A DNA stretch of 64,000 bases from an uncultured Lachnospiraceae bacterium. Its GTDB lineage: Bacteria > Bacillota > Clostridia > Lachnospirales > Lachnospiraceae. Below, in pieces: positions 35,415 to 44,274 of the stretch. The notes below the pieces were generated by a model. It was not told where the DNA came from and did no database searches. It saw only the letters and a list, made by a program, of their open reading frames with translations. The position numbers and the translations under genes were made by a program. Location: NCBI GenBank assembly GCA_910578845.1, contig CAJTSL010000018.1, forward strand, positions 8,610 through 72,609, written 5' to 3'. Numbering within the stretch: the stretch's first letter is position 1; each line of letters opens with the position of its first letter.

Positions 35415-37133
35415 CTATGCCCGAACCCAAGCGCTGACTTCCGTAGCCAGTTCATTTCTTCCCCGATGTATCTGATACCGGATAGCAGGTATCCGTGTCA
35501 TCGGATGCAACAGATTCGTGTTCGGATCCGCCCCAATGATGATGCCTTCCCCTTGGCCGCACTTAGCCGTTACCTGGCACATACTATAGGCATTCTCTAC
35601 CTGTGCCGCCCGCTCTTCCTGAGCCTGCTTCTCACCTTCTGTATCAATTTCCACCGCAAACCCACAGTCATAAGCTACACATTCCCTGTCGCTTGTGACG
35701 ATGTGCTTTCTCACATGGCCGTTCTCCGTAGGGATAATATAAGTTTCCACCCGGATGCCCTCATAGGGAACCCAACGGGAATAAACTTCCGTCTCCGAAA
35801 TGCTGAAGTCCTCACAAATCCTTCTTACATAGACATATCCGTTAATATAGAATGCCAGCATGGAATCCGGCGCTGTCTCATGCACCTCGCATGTAGACTT
35901 TGCCACGCTGAAAGCAAAACGCGTATCATAAGCAAACTTCCCGTACTTGGCAGGCGTTTGCCCATGCCCCGCGGGGGAATATTTCCCCGGTACAAAAGCC
36001 GTCACATGATTATCATACCGGTGAATCAACATATCCGCATACGGCAGCGCTTTCTGTCTCTCCAATTCCGGCAACGGCTTCGCTTCCACATGCCAGAACG
36101 GATGCTCATCCGGTAACATCAACACGGCAAATGTCTTAAGTGCCCAATAAGGCGACCCCGGCCCATTATATCGTTCTCCCATGACCAGATTCGGATATCC
36201 ATATCCAATTGTCAGAATATCATTCCTGTCAAAAATAGGCTTTTTCATCCAGTCGCAGAAATGTCTGACGATCAAACCTTTCATGATGCCAATGTCAATA
36301 GGCTCCACACCCGCCATCAGACAGGCGCTAAAAAAGCTCACCTGTGAGAAGCGATAGGTCAGGGAACGTCCAAACGGGAGCGCAGCGCCCCCCTCGTCAA
36401 ACCAGTATAGAAACTGCTTCGCAAAAAGCGCAGCGCGTTCTTTATAAACCGCACACCGCTCTGCATCCTCTTCTTCCATGGCTTTCGCATAGAATAATGT
36501 ATAGAAATGAATGGCGAATGATACATAGTAATCTTTCTGCCCGGAATCTCCGTCCTGGTACCATCCGTCCCCTAAATAAAAGGAATCGGCTCCGTCCAGA
36601 TACTTCTCCAGTTTCTCTACATCATATTTTCTTCCAAGCTTCTTCAGCGCAATGTTCACCAGCACCGCAAATAAGACCCAATTGCAAATTGGAAGCTCAT
36701 ACTCGTTAATGCCATAGAGCCAGCCGGCAAGATGATCTTTCTCCTTGTCGCTTAACGGCTCCCAGATTTTATCCGGCGAAAGTATCAGGCCATACGCCAT
36801 AGCCGCCATCTCTACGAACCGTTGGTCAAATGCATGGAAGCCGCCCCAATACTCCTCGTTCTCCGGATCAGTGCCTGCCGCAAGCCCTTTCTTGTAAATC
36901 TCTTCGAACTCCTTGTCGCTACCGCCGCCCGCAAAAAAAGGCACGAGCCCCCATAGAATCCTCGAGAAAGCTTCCAGCCTGATTGTCCTGCGCTCATACG
37001 TCGTCGCCGTAACGCCCAGATCAATTCCTGCCTTTTCCTTCGTATAATATGGTATGAGCGGCCTGATGATTTCCATTAATAAATTCTGGAAATCTGCCTT
37101 GCTATGTAATTGTCCTTCCCAATCGGTCTTCAT
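35415..37133 (-). CDS. DUF2264 family protein
   Basis: About 572 residues, matching DUF2264 by its N-terminal RRTIRLEAFSRILWGLVPF, the middle DGADSFYLGDGWYQDGD, and GYPNLVMGERYNGPGSPYWALKTF. The (alpha/alpha)-barrel-like N-terminal half suggests a polysaccharide-active enzyme, and family members often sit beside GH88 or lyase genes. The catalytic reaction is not established to my knowledge. No signal peptide is visible, so it acts on imported oligomers. The ATG at 37133 has AGAGGGGG 6 nt upstream; an earlier in-frame start at 37172 is unlikely. It follows GH88 in the operon after a palindromic element. Confidence 0.85.
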   Translation of the reverse strand: MKTDWEGQLHSKADFQNLLMEIIRPLIPYYTKEKAGIDLGVTATTYERRTIRLEAFSRILWGLVPFFAGGGSDKEFEEIYKKGLAAGTDPENEEYWGGFHAFDQRFVEMAAMAYGLILSPDKIWEPLSDKEKDHLAGWLYGINEYELPICNWVLFAVLVNIALKKLGRKYDVEKLEKYLDGADSFYLGDGWYQDGDSGQKDYYVSFAIHFYTLFYAKAMEEEDAERCAVYKERAALFAKQFLYWFDEGGAALPFGRSLTYRFSQVSFFSACLMAGVEPIDIGIMKGLIVRHFCDWMKKPIFDRNDILTIGYGYPNLVMGERYNGPGSPYWALKTFAVLMLPDEHPFWHVEAKPLPELERQKALPYADMLIHRYDNHVTAFVPGKYSPAGHGQTPAKYGKFAYDTRFAFSVAKSTCEVHETAPDSMLAFYINGYVYVRRICEDFSISETEVYSRWVPYEGIRVETYIIPTENGHVRKHIVTSDRECVAYDCGFAVEIDTEGEKQAQEERAAQVENAYSMCQVTAKCGQGEGIIIGADPNTNLLHPMTRIPAIRYQIHRGRNELATEVSAWVRA

Positions 37134-37200
37134 GGACATCCCCCTCTCATTCTGATTACCAACAATAGGCAATTACGAAATTCCTATTTTCCAAAACCTA

Positions 37201-37341
37201 GTTATGCCATATAGACAATATCACGAGCAGGGTACTTTGGCGCCGTCGGCACTTAGACGCTGTATTTTAGCGTCTTATGTGCCGCTACGAGTGTCAATGT
37301 AGCGAAAGCGCGCCCTGCGACGATTTGTCTATATTGTATAA
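37201..37341. repeat. 141-bp palindromic element (MITE- or REP-like)
   Basis: The ends are an 18-bp inverted repeat with two mismatches: GTTATGCCATATAGACAA (37201-37218) and the complement of 37324-37341. Further in, GCAGGG (37227-37232) pairs with CCCTGC (37313-37318). The centre forms a hairpin of CGGCACTTAGACGCT with AGCGTCTTATGTGCCG (37246-37284). The whole segment could fold into one branched cruciform. It fills the gap between DUF2264 and GH88 and has no ORF. Confidence 0.7.
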
Positions 37342-37370
37342 CGAACCGATTTCATAACATAATTTCGCAA

Positions 37371-38567
37371 TTACCAATACATCTCCCAATCCCCGCCAAG
37401 CCTCGTCAGCGCTTCCATATAGAAATAATCTCCCCAGGAGTTACACTCATCCACGCCATAATGGTTGCACGTATTATAAGGAGAATGATTTGAATAGGTG
37501 CTATGCAGCACAAGGCCGTTTGACGTCGCAAAATCTTTTACCGCGTAATGGTCATACAGAGATTTCATCAATTGCTTCGCATATTTCAGATATACCGCTG
37601 CCTCTTCCCCATCAAGCGACTTTATCATCTCTAACATGCCGCAGGCGGCAATTGACGCTGACGAAGAATCTCTCGGCTGCTCGTCCCCGTCCGTAAATTC
37701 AAGATCCCAGAACGGCACCATGTCTTTTGGCAGATGCTCTAAGAAATATTGTGTCACATTTTTGAATATCTCAATATATTCTTCCCGCCCGGTATACCGA
37801 TAAGCAAGCGCCGCGCCGTAAATGCCCCATGCCTGCCCTCTCGCCCATGCGGAACCGTCCCGGTATCCCTGGCAAGTAGCGCCGTGGTCGGGTTCTCCGG
37901 TTTCCATATTAAAGAAGAACGTATGCCAGGTCGAATAATCTTCCCTGATAACGTTCTTTATCGCCGTATGGATATGTTTCTCCGCAATATCACGGTACTT
38001 CTTATCTTTCGTCTCTTCCGATGCCCAATATAATAGAGGCAGATTCAATAGGCAGTCAATAATCAGACGATAGTTCTCCGGCGCGTCCATAGGCCCCCAT
38101 GCCTGTATGAACTCTCCAACCGGATGATACCTCGTAATCAACTGCTCTGCTGCCTTAATCGCAGCTTCCCTGCCTTTCTCATCTTTCGTCAGCTTATAAG
38201 CTGCCACGCACGAAGGCGAGTATAAGAATCCCATATCGTGATGTTCCACTTCTATCTTTTCATCAATCCTATGCAAAAAGCTCTCCACCTGCACTTGCGC
38301 AGCCGCTTTGAGCTTCTTAGCATCTTCCATATTATTTTTCGCAAGGGCATATTCATATGCAAGCCAGATTTCTCCTGTCCAAAATCCGGTCGTCCAGTAG
38401 TTATTCTCAATCGGCTGATAAAAGCCATTTTCACTATATGCCTTCTGGAATTTGTCCGTAAACTCCGGCAGATTCCTAAGCACTTGCCGTTTCGCAAAAT
38501 CAAGCGCCTCATCCACTTCTTTCTCTGTAATCACCGCGCTGTCTGCAAATAAAACCTTCCTCTCCAT
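37371..38567 (-). CDS. ugl: GH88 unsaturated glucuronyl hydrolase
   Basis: Hydrolase removing the 4,5-unsaturated uronate left by polysaccharide lyases, 398 residues, cytoplasmic. WTTGFWTGEIWLAYE near residue 60, HDMGFLYSPS (D111) and the IDCLLNLPLLYWA block (D171) match the family's two catalytic Asp residues and their usual spacing of about 60. GSAWARGQAWGIYG and the C-terminal GVDECNSWGDYFYMEAL are also typical. It has no signal peptide, so it acts on imported disaccharides from glycosaminoglycan or pectin-type substrates. It lies downstream of the sugar ABC permeases in the same transcript. Substrate preference (sulfated or not) cannot be told. Confidence 0.92.
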   Translation of the reverse strand: MERKVLFADSAVITEKEVDEALDFAKRQVLRNLPEFTDKFQKAYSENGFYQPIENNYWTTGFWTGEIWLAYEYALAKNNMEDAKKLKAAAQVQVESFLHRIDEKIEVEHHDMGFLYSPSCVAAYKLTKDEKGREAAIKAAEQLITRYHPVGEFIQAWGPMDAPENYRLIIDCLLNLPLLYWASEETKDKKYRDIAEKHIHTAIKNVIREDYSTWHTFFFNMETGEPDHGATCQGYRDGSAWARGQAWGIYGAALAYRYTGREEYIEIFKNVTQYFLEHLPKDMVPFWDLEFTDGDEQPRDSSSASIAACGMLEMIKSLDGEEAAVYLKYAKQLMKSLYDHYAVKDFATSNGLVLHSTYSNHSPYNTCNHYGVDECNSWGDYFYMEALTRLGGDWEMYW

Positions 38568-38638
38568 AATTTATGACCAGCCTTTCTATCAGCCTGCGGC
38601 ATTACCCGCAGGCACAACTATGATTTTTTCTGTTAACT

Positions 38639-39505
38639 TTAGCCTTTTAATCCGGTAGACGCAACGCCTTCCACGAAATATTTCTGCAAGCATAAGAACA
38701 CGATGATCACCGGGATTAAGGAAAGCACGGAACCCGCCATAATCAATCCGTATTCGGACGAATACTGGCCGATGAACATCTTTAATCCAAGCTGGATTGT
38801 CTTCTTGCTCTCTGTCTTCAAATAAATAAGGGGCCCTAAGTAATCATTCCATGTGCTGACGAATGTAAAAATCGTAAGCGTAGACAAAGCCGGTTTCGAA
38901 AGCGGCAGCATAATCTTGGCATAAATCTTATATTCGCTCATGCCGTCAATCCTGGCAGCCTCGCAAAGCTCGCTGGGAATCCCCTCATAGAACTGTTTCA
39001 TCAGGAACACGCCAAATGCCGAAAATGCCTGTAAGCAAATCATCGCCATCAGCTTATCGTTAAGCCCCATGCTGCGCATCATGATAAACTGCGGCACCAT
39101 ATACACCTGCCAAGGCATCGCGATGGTCGCTATGTACGCAAGGAACAGCCCATTCTTATGCTTAAATTCCAGTTTTGCAAAAGAATAAGCGGCAAAGCTT
39201 GACGTAAGAAGCTGTAAAAACGTAACGACGATTGTCAATAATACCGTATTCTCTACGAACTTAAGCATTGGGATCTTCGTCCAGATTTTCGCATAATTAT
39301 CCCACTTTGGCACTTCCGGTATCCATACGAAAGGATTCATCATAAACACTTCTCTGTCCGATTTAATAGAGGCGGACAGCATCCACAAAAATGGTATAAT
39401 CATGATGATTGTTATAATCAATAATATCACATATACTAAAATTTTACCAATCAAAGCGTTCCTGCTTTTGGATTTATATTTTTTGTTGTCTACCATATCA
39501 CTCAT
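38639..39505 (-). CDS. Carbohydrate ABC transporter permease (MalG type)
   Basis: A membrane protein of 288 residues with about six helices. The ABC permease EAA loop reads LCEAARIDGMSEYKIYAKIMLPLSKPAL. The N-terminus carries a basic stretch before the first helix. The ATG at 39505 follows AAGGAG at 7 nt, and this start is preferred to an earlier one without a site. Lies 28 nt after the partner permease. With the adjacent lipoprotein it forms a CUT1-type oligosaccharide importer. The ATPase is not encoded here and is probably a shared MsmK-like protein elsewhere. Confidence 0.93.
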   Translation of the reverse strand: MSDMVDNKKYKSKSRNALIGKILVYVILLIITIIMIIPFLWMLSASIKSDREVFMMNPFVWIPEVPKWDNYAKIWTKIPMLKFVENTVLLTIVVTFLQLLTSSFAAYSFAKLEFKHKNGLFLAYIATIAMPWQVYMVPQFIMMRSMGLNDKLMAMICLQAFSAFGVFLMKQFYEGIPSELCEAARIDGMSEYKIYAKIMLPLSKPALSTLTIFTFVSTWNDYLGPLIYLKTESKKTIQLGLKMFIGQYSSEYGLIMAGSVLSLIPVIIVFLCLQKYFVEGVASTGLKG

Positions 39506-39533
39506 GTCATTTCTCCTTTCTACCACATCTTAT

Positions 39534-40583
39534 TTAAGCTTCCAGTTTTTTCTCATATCTAAACTGAACCAATGTAACGGCAAGCACGATTAAGAACAGT
39601 ACCATCGCAATGGCGCTCGAATATCCCAAATCCCAATAATTGAATGCATTCTGATAAATGTAGTAAACGAGAACGGTCGCTGATGTTGAAAGCTTTCCGT
39701 CACTGCCGCCCGCGAGCATAACGGCAATATCATATACTTTGAAGCAATTGATTGTCAGCATGACAACTACAAAGAAGGTGGTAGAACGAAGCTGCGGCCA
39801 TGTTATGTATTTGAATTTCTGCCATGTATTGGCACCGTCCAAGCTTCCCGCCTCATACAGCTCCGCCGAAATCCCCTGTAGCCCGGCAAGATAGATGACC
39901 ATGTAATACCCCATATATTTCCATACACTGAACAGAATCAGCGTCACAAGCACCAGGCTCCCGCTAAACCATTTCGGCAAATTCTCCTGCGGTACGCCGA
40001 ATACCGTTAAGAGCAGATAGTTAATCGGTCCCTTCGAAGGGTGGAAAATCATGCTCCAGACAGCCGTAATCGCTACTAACGACGCGACATATGGGAAAAA
40101 TGCCACCGTACGGAACAATCCCCTCGCTATGATTTTCTGGTTGAGGACAATCGCCAGCGCCAGAGAGGCAATCATCGTAAGCGGAACCGTACCGACAACA
40201 TAGATCATTGTATTTTTTAACGCTGCTACGAAAAACGTATCAGACGGAAGTTTCATAAAATTATCAAACCCTACAAAAGTAATCTCATTGCTCCCATCCC
40301 AGTTCATGAATGCAAGGACAAAAGCAAACACGATGGGAATCAAAGTAAAGACAGCAAACCCAATGAAGTTAGGCGCAATAAACGAATACGCGACCAAATC
40401 CCTCTTGGCTTCCCTGCTCAAGATCCTGTTATTCCTGATTGCCGTCAGTTTCCTCTGCTTCTTCTCTCTCTCCGCAATCAGTTTCTGCTTTTTCTTAATA
40501 TCCGATTCTTCGCGAATCTTCTGCATCAGAGCAGCCGATTCCGTCTCCAGCTTTTTTATCTGCGCAGCTTTTTTTTCATCCAT
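39534..40583 (-). CDS. Carbohydrate ABC transporter permease (MalF type) with long N-terminal coiled coil
   Basis: A permease of 349 residues with an unusual charged cytoplasmic N-terminus of about 60 residues (Lys/Glu/Gln/Arg-rich, predicted coiled coil) before the first helix (YSFIAPNFIGFAVFTLIPI). The EAA loop is ELYEAGSLDGANTWQKFKYITWPQL. The ATG follows GGGGG at 7 nt. It follows the solute-binding lipoprotein after an intergenic hairpin. It forms a heterodimer with the MalG-type partner. The extra N-terminus may contact the ATPase or another partner; this is only an idea. Confidence 0.92.
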   Translation of the reverse strand: MDEKKAAQIKKLETESAALMQKIREESDIKKKQKLIAEREKKQRKLTAIRNNRILSREAKRDLVAYSFIAPNFIGFAVFTLIPIVFAFVLAFMNWDGSNEITFVGFDNFMKLPSDTFFVAALKNTMIYVVGTVPLTMIASLALAIVLNQKIIARGLFRTVAFFPYVASLVAITAVWSMIFHPSKGPINYLLLTVFGVPQENLPKWFSGSLVLVTLILFSVWKYMGYYMVIYLAGLQGISAELYEAGSLDGANTWQKFKYITWPQLRSTTFFVVVMLTINCFKVYDIAVMLAGGSDGKLSTSATVLVYYIYQNAFNYWDLGYSSAIAMVLFLIVLAVTLVQFRYEKKLEA

Positions 40584-40613
40584 ATCATAACCCCCTGCCT
40601 TTTTTTGTGATAC

Positions 40614-40642
40614 ATAAGGCTGGTTTTTTACACCAGCCTTAT
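40614..40642 (-). other. Intergenic hairpin between binding protein and permeases
   Basis: A 10-bp perfect stem, ATAAGGCTGG with CCAGCCTTAT, loop of 9 nt, not followed by a U-tract. This type of hairpin usually protects the upstream mRNA or partly terminates, so that the binding protein exceeds the permeases. Confidence 0.65.
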
Positions 40643-40737
40643 ATGTCTTTATTCTATTCTCTTATGGATCGCTTCCATTTCTAATGGATATAAAAACCCC
40701 GGTCTCTATGAAAGCCCATTCCTTACTGCTATCGCTA

Positions 40738-42168
40738 TTACTGGCCTAATACCTTGCCAACTTCTTCGTTCATGGATGCGATGCCTTCATCAATCGTCAC
40801 TTCCTGATTCATGATGGACTTATGATACGTATCCAGGATGTCATTAATCTGGGATACGTTCTCCGCATAAGGAACTTCCAGATACAAATTGGAAACGCTC
40901 AAAGCTTCCTTGCTTGCTTCGTCTGTCGGGAAACCTTCCAGTCCAGCGATGATGCCTGCAACTTCGTCATTCATTAATGCCGGGAAGTTACCTGTCTCCG
41001 CCATAACCTTCGCTCCTTCCGCACCGGATACCCATTCAACAAATGCAAATGCTGCATCTTTGTTAGCGGATACGCTTGTTACGGCAAGGCCTGTGATCGT
41101 ACCAAGTGTAGAACCTGCCTCTACGCCGTCAGCATGAGGATATTTTACAAGGCCCCAGTTGCCGCAAAGGGAAGAATCATACTCGCCATTTGCAAGGCTG
41201 GAAATCAATGTGGAAATATACCAGGAACCCATATTCATCATCGCCACGTCCCCGCTGGAGAATGCTGCGGAATAATGGAGGCCTTCAGCGCTCAAATCCG
41301 CATAGTTCCTACAAATCTGGTCATTTTCCTGATTCAGCACCATTTCATAATAAGGTTTGAAGAAATCATATTCACCGTCTAAGATAGAATGCTGTCCGTC
41401 AAGTACGCCAAATAACTGGACTGCGCTTCTCCATGTATGATAATGTGTGCCATAAATCTGGGAACCGAAAGTCGGGTCGGCTACCTGTCTTGCCAGCGCA
41501 TCATATTCTTCAAATGTCATATCATTTGTCGGATAATCAACGCCTGCCGCATCAAAAATGTCTTTGTTATAGAACACTACCCAGAAATCGTTTCTGAAAG
41601 GCAGTTCATAAAGGCTGCCGTCTACCGTTACCTGTTTGTCAACGCCGCCGTACTGGCTAAGGTCAATGCCTGCTGCGGAAATATAGCTGTCAAGAGGCTC
41701 TAATGTGTTCTTAGATACCAGTGTCGCATAACCCGGAACGTCTTTAATCGTAACGACATCGAAATCAGAACCGCTTCCTGACAATTCCGTTGCAAGGACC
41801 GTCATATAGTCGGCAGAGCCTAAGTCTACCATTTCCAATGTCACATTCGGGTTAGCCGCTTCATAAGCCTCTTTTAACGCGTTCCAGTAAGGAGTCGTAT
41901 CCTTATCCCAGATTGCCCATTTCAAGGTAACCGCTTCTCCTGCCGCATCGCCGGCATTCGCGTCTGTCGCCGCTGCATCTGTCTGCGTCTCGTCCTCTTT
42001 CGTTTCAGCCGCTGCATCCGTGTTCGTATCGGCTGCTGCATCTGTCTGCGTCTGTGTATTGTCAGCAGTGTTCTCAGATGTCTGTGCGCCACCGTCCGAG
42101 CCACAGCCGGCAAGCAGTCCTGTCAACATTGTTGCACTCAGCAATACGCTCAAAACTTTTTTCTTCAT
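40738..42168 (-). CDS. Sugar ABC transporter substrate-binding lipoprotein
   Basis: An extracellular sugar-binding lipoprotein of 476 residues. The signal peptide has lipobox LLAGC near residue 22. An Asp/Thr/Ala-rich linker of about 55 residues follows, and then a solute-binding fold of the SBP_bac_1 type (VTLKWAIWDKDTTPYWNALKEAYEAANPNV). AVTSVSANKDAAFAFVEWVSG is typical of CUT1 proteins. The ATG follows GGGAGG at 8 nt. First gene of the operon with both permeases, GH88, DUF2264 and the discoidin-like gene. It is divergent from a YesM/YesN sensor system, which probably activates it. Confidence 0.94.
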   Translation of the reverse strand: MKKKVLSVLLSATMLTGLLAGCGSDGGAQTSENTADNTQTQTDAAADTNTDAAAETKEDETQTDAAATDANAGDAAGEAVTLKWAIWDKDTTPYWNALKEAYEAANPNVTLEMVDLGSADYMTVLATELSGSGSDFDVVTIKDVPGYATLVSKNTLEPLDSYISAAGIDLSQYGGVDKQVTVDGSLYELPFRNDFWVVFYNKDIFDAAGVDYPTNDMTFEEYDALARQVADPTFGSQIYGTHYHTWRSAVQLFGVLDGQHSILDGEYDFFKPYYEMVLNQENDQICRNYADLSAEGLHYSAAFSSGDVAMMNMGSWYISTLISSLANGEYDSSLCGNWGLVKYPHADGVEAGSTLGTITGLAVTSVSANKDAAFAFVEWVSGAEGAKVMAETGNFPALMNDEVAGIIAGLEGFPTDEASKEALSVSNLYLEVPYAENVSQINDILDTYHKSIMNQEVTIDEGIASMNEEVGKVLGQ

Positions 42169-42383
42169 GAATATTTCCTCCCTTAATTTTATTTTGCAGA
42201 CCGCCTGACGGCGTTCTACGCTATTTAGTATATAATCCCAACCGGCAATTTCCCATAGAATTTCTTTCTATTTCATACACAATTTATTCAAGATTTTTAC
42301 AAAATATTTATATTTATCCTCAAAAGATATCTTTTCTTTGAAAAAAATGCATTATTTATTCCAATCTTGTGTTCTATCGTTTA

Positions 42384-42412
42384 TTTACTTTCAACAAATC
42401 ATCCGTTATGCT
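42384..42412 (+). promoter_or_regulatory. Promoter of the YesM-type kinase
   Basis: TTTACT at 42384-42389 and TATGCT at 42407-42412 with a 17-nt spacer, about 40 nt from the kinase start. The 282-nt divergent region is AT-rich (42240-42370) and otherwise shows no clear site. The binding protein's -10 is probably TATACT on the minus strand near 42230. Confidence 0.55.
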
Positions 42413-42450
42413 AAAATATTTAGAAAAAGAAAGGAAACGGTGGCTTGTTT

Positions 42451-44274
42451 ATGACAAAACTGCATAAAGTTTTCTCTACAATCAGAGCGCGTATCTTACT
42501 CTGTACGATTTCTTTAATCGTCCTGATCTGCATCATCATTACCGCCATAAGCTATTTCCTCGTTTCGAATAATTTACGCCAGAACCTAATCCAGACATCA
42601 GAAACAAGGCTCTCTTTTCTGGGGGAATCCATAGATGCCAATGTCCGTAATGTCACGAACTTCGTACATTCCTGTCAGACAAGCACGAAAATCATCCGTT
42701 TCGCGCTAGAAACAGAGCCATACGACAATAAAACAAAACGGGAGACCCGCGATTTTGTCATGGAGAACTATGCCGCCAATGCGACGCTCCCCACACAGCT
42801 TATCCGCATGGTCATCCTTGGGAATAACAGAAAAGGCATCGTCCAGATCGTAGAGCCTCCATACTCTACCGTCGCGGTTTCTGCTGACGCCATTTTGTCG
42901 CTTCCTTATTTTGATCTACTGCATGATAATATGGAAGAACTATCAGCAGGCATTTTCACTGATCCGTTCCATACGGCAAGGGACGTGCCGATGATACCAT
43001 TCGTATATCCCATCATACATCCTTATAACGCGGATGAAATCGGCTATATTTTCACGGAAATGTCCCTTTCCGTCATTACAGGCCCCATCGCGGATTATTT
43101 ATCGGAAGCCGACAGCCGTTTTTTCTTCCGGATTGACGGGCAGCTTTACCGTTTCGAAGGCAATACGCTGGCTCCTTGCTCCGGGCAATTCGAAACCATA
43201 GAAGATTTATCCGATATGGCGTTAAGCCCCGGCACATCCATCCGGACAGTGCGCGATGAAAATACGCAAGAAACGTTCACGATTGTTACAAGGCCTCTTG
43301 ACACGGCCGGCTGGTATATCACAGAATGTGTAGATGAGACACACCTTTCCAACAGCATTTTTAAAATCCTTTTTAGCATTGTATTGATCATTATTGCCTC
43401 CTCAAGCCTCATTGGCATTTTCCTGTCCTGGTTCCTCTCCCGGACAGTCAATGCCCCGGTAAGACAGCTCCAGTCCAGAATTAAGAGAATAGAGGAAGGA
43501 GATTTCTCACGGGATACGGCAACCGAATGGGAACACGAGCTTGGAGACATTGGCAAAACGATTAACGATCTATCAGAAAACGTGCTATTGTTAATGAACC
43601 AACGGATTGAGGATGAGCGCCAGAAAAAAGACTATGAATATAAAATGCTGCAAAGCCAGATTAACCCGCATTTTCTCTATAATACACTAAACTCCATCAA
43701 ATGGATGGCAACAATCCAGAATTCACCGGGTATTGCGGAGATGACAACCTCTCTTTCCCATTTGTTAAAAGATATATCCAAAGGAACGACCAACGTCATT
43801 TCCATTAAACACGAACTGTCTTTAATCAATGATTATTTCATTATCCAGCAATACCGCTATGGCGGCGCCATTACCCTTGCCTTTGCGATCGAAGACGATG
43901 CGTTGACGTCGTGCCAGATTCTTAAATTCACGCTACAGCCTATTGTGGAAAACGCCATTTTCCATGGCATTGAGCCGAAAGGGACAACCGGATGCATTAC
44001 CATCCGTATCTATCAGGATGCCACACAGGACATCCACATAGATGTTACCGACGACGGCATCGGCATGGAGCCGGAGCTTGCCGAGAGGCTTTTAGAGATG
44101 GAGTCCCCTGCCGCTTCTTCCCTTTTCAGGGAAATCGGTATCAGTAACGTACATAAACGCCTACAGTATGAATTCGGAAACCAATATGGCCTTTCCATCA
44201 CAAGCGAGAAGGGAAAATATACGACCATTTCCATATTGCTGCCTTTCAGAAAGAGTGAGGAAACATATGATTAA
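42451..44274 (+). CDS. YesM-type sensor histidine kinase
   Basis: A membrane sensor of 607 residues. The first helix is near residues 15-40, an extracellular Cache-like sensor covers about 40-295, and the second helix is near 300-325. A HAMP domain follows, then a His_kinase domain with QINPHFLYN, whose His is near residue 407. An HATPase domain with VENAIFHGIEPKG, DDGIGM and GISNVHKRL completes it. The stop overlaps the regulator start by 8 nt. The ATG at 42451 is preferred to a TTG 6 nt earlier. The partner and the nearby lyase gene suggest it senses a glycan oligomer. Confidence 0.93.
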   Translation: MTKLHKVFSTIRARILLCTISLIVLICIIITAISYFLVSNNLRQNLIQTSETRLSFLGESIDANVRNVTNFVHSCQTSTKIIRFALETEPYDNKTKRETRDFVMENYAANATLPTQLIRMVILGNNRKGIVQIVEPPYSTVAVSADAILSLPYFDLLHDNMEELSAGIFTDPFHTARDVPMIPFVYPIIHPYNADEIGYIFTEMSLSVITGPIADYLSEADSRFFFRIDGQLYRFEGNTLAPCSGQFETIEDLSDMALSPGTSIRTVRDENTQETFTIVTRPLDTAGWYITECVDETHLSNSIFKILFSIVLIIIASSSLIGIFLSWFLSRTVNAPVRQLQSRIKRIEEGDFSRDTATEWEHELGDIGKTINDLSENVLLLMNQRIEDERQKKDYEYKMLQSQINPHFLYNTLNSIKWMATIQNSPGIAEMTTSLSHLLKDISKGTTNVISIKHELSLINDYFIIQQYRYGGAITLAFAIEDDALTSCQILKFTLQPIVENAIFHGIEPKGTTGCITIRIYQDATQDIHIDVTDDGIGMEPELAERLLEMESPAASSLFREIGISNVHKRLQYEFGNQYGLSITSEKGKYTTISILLPFRKSEETYD

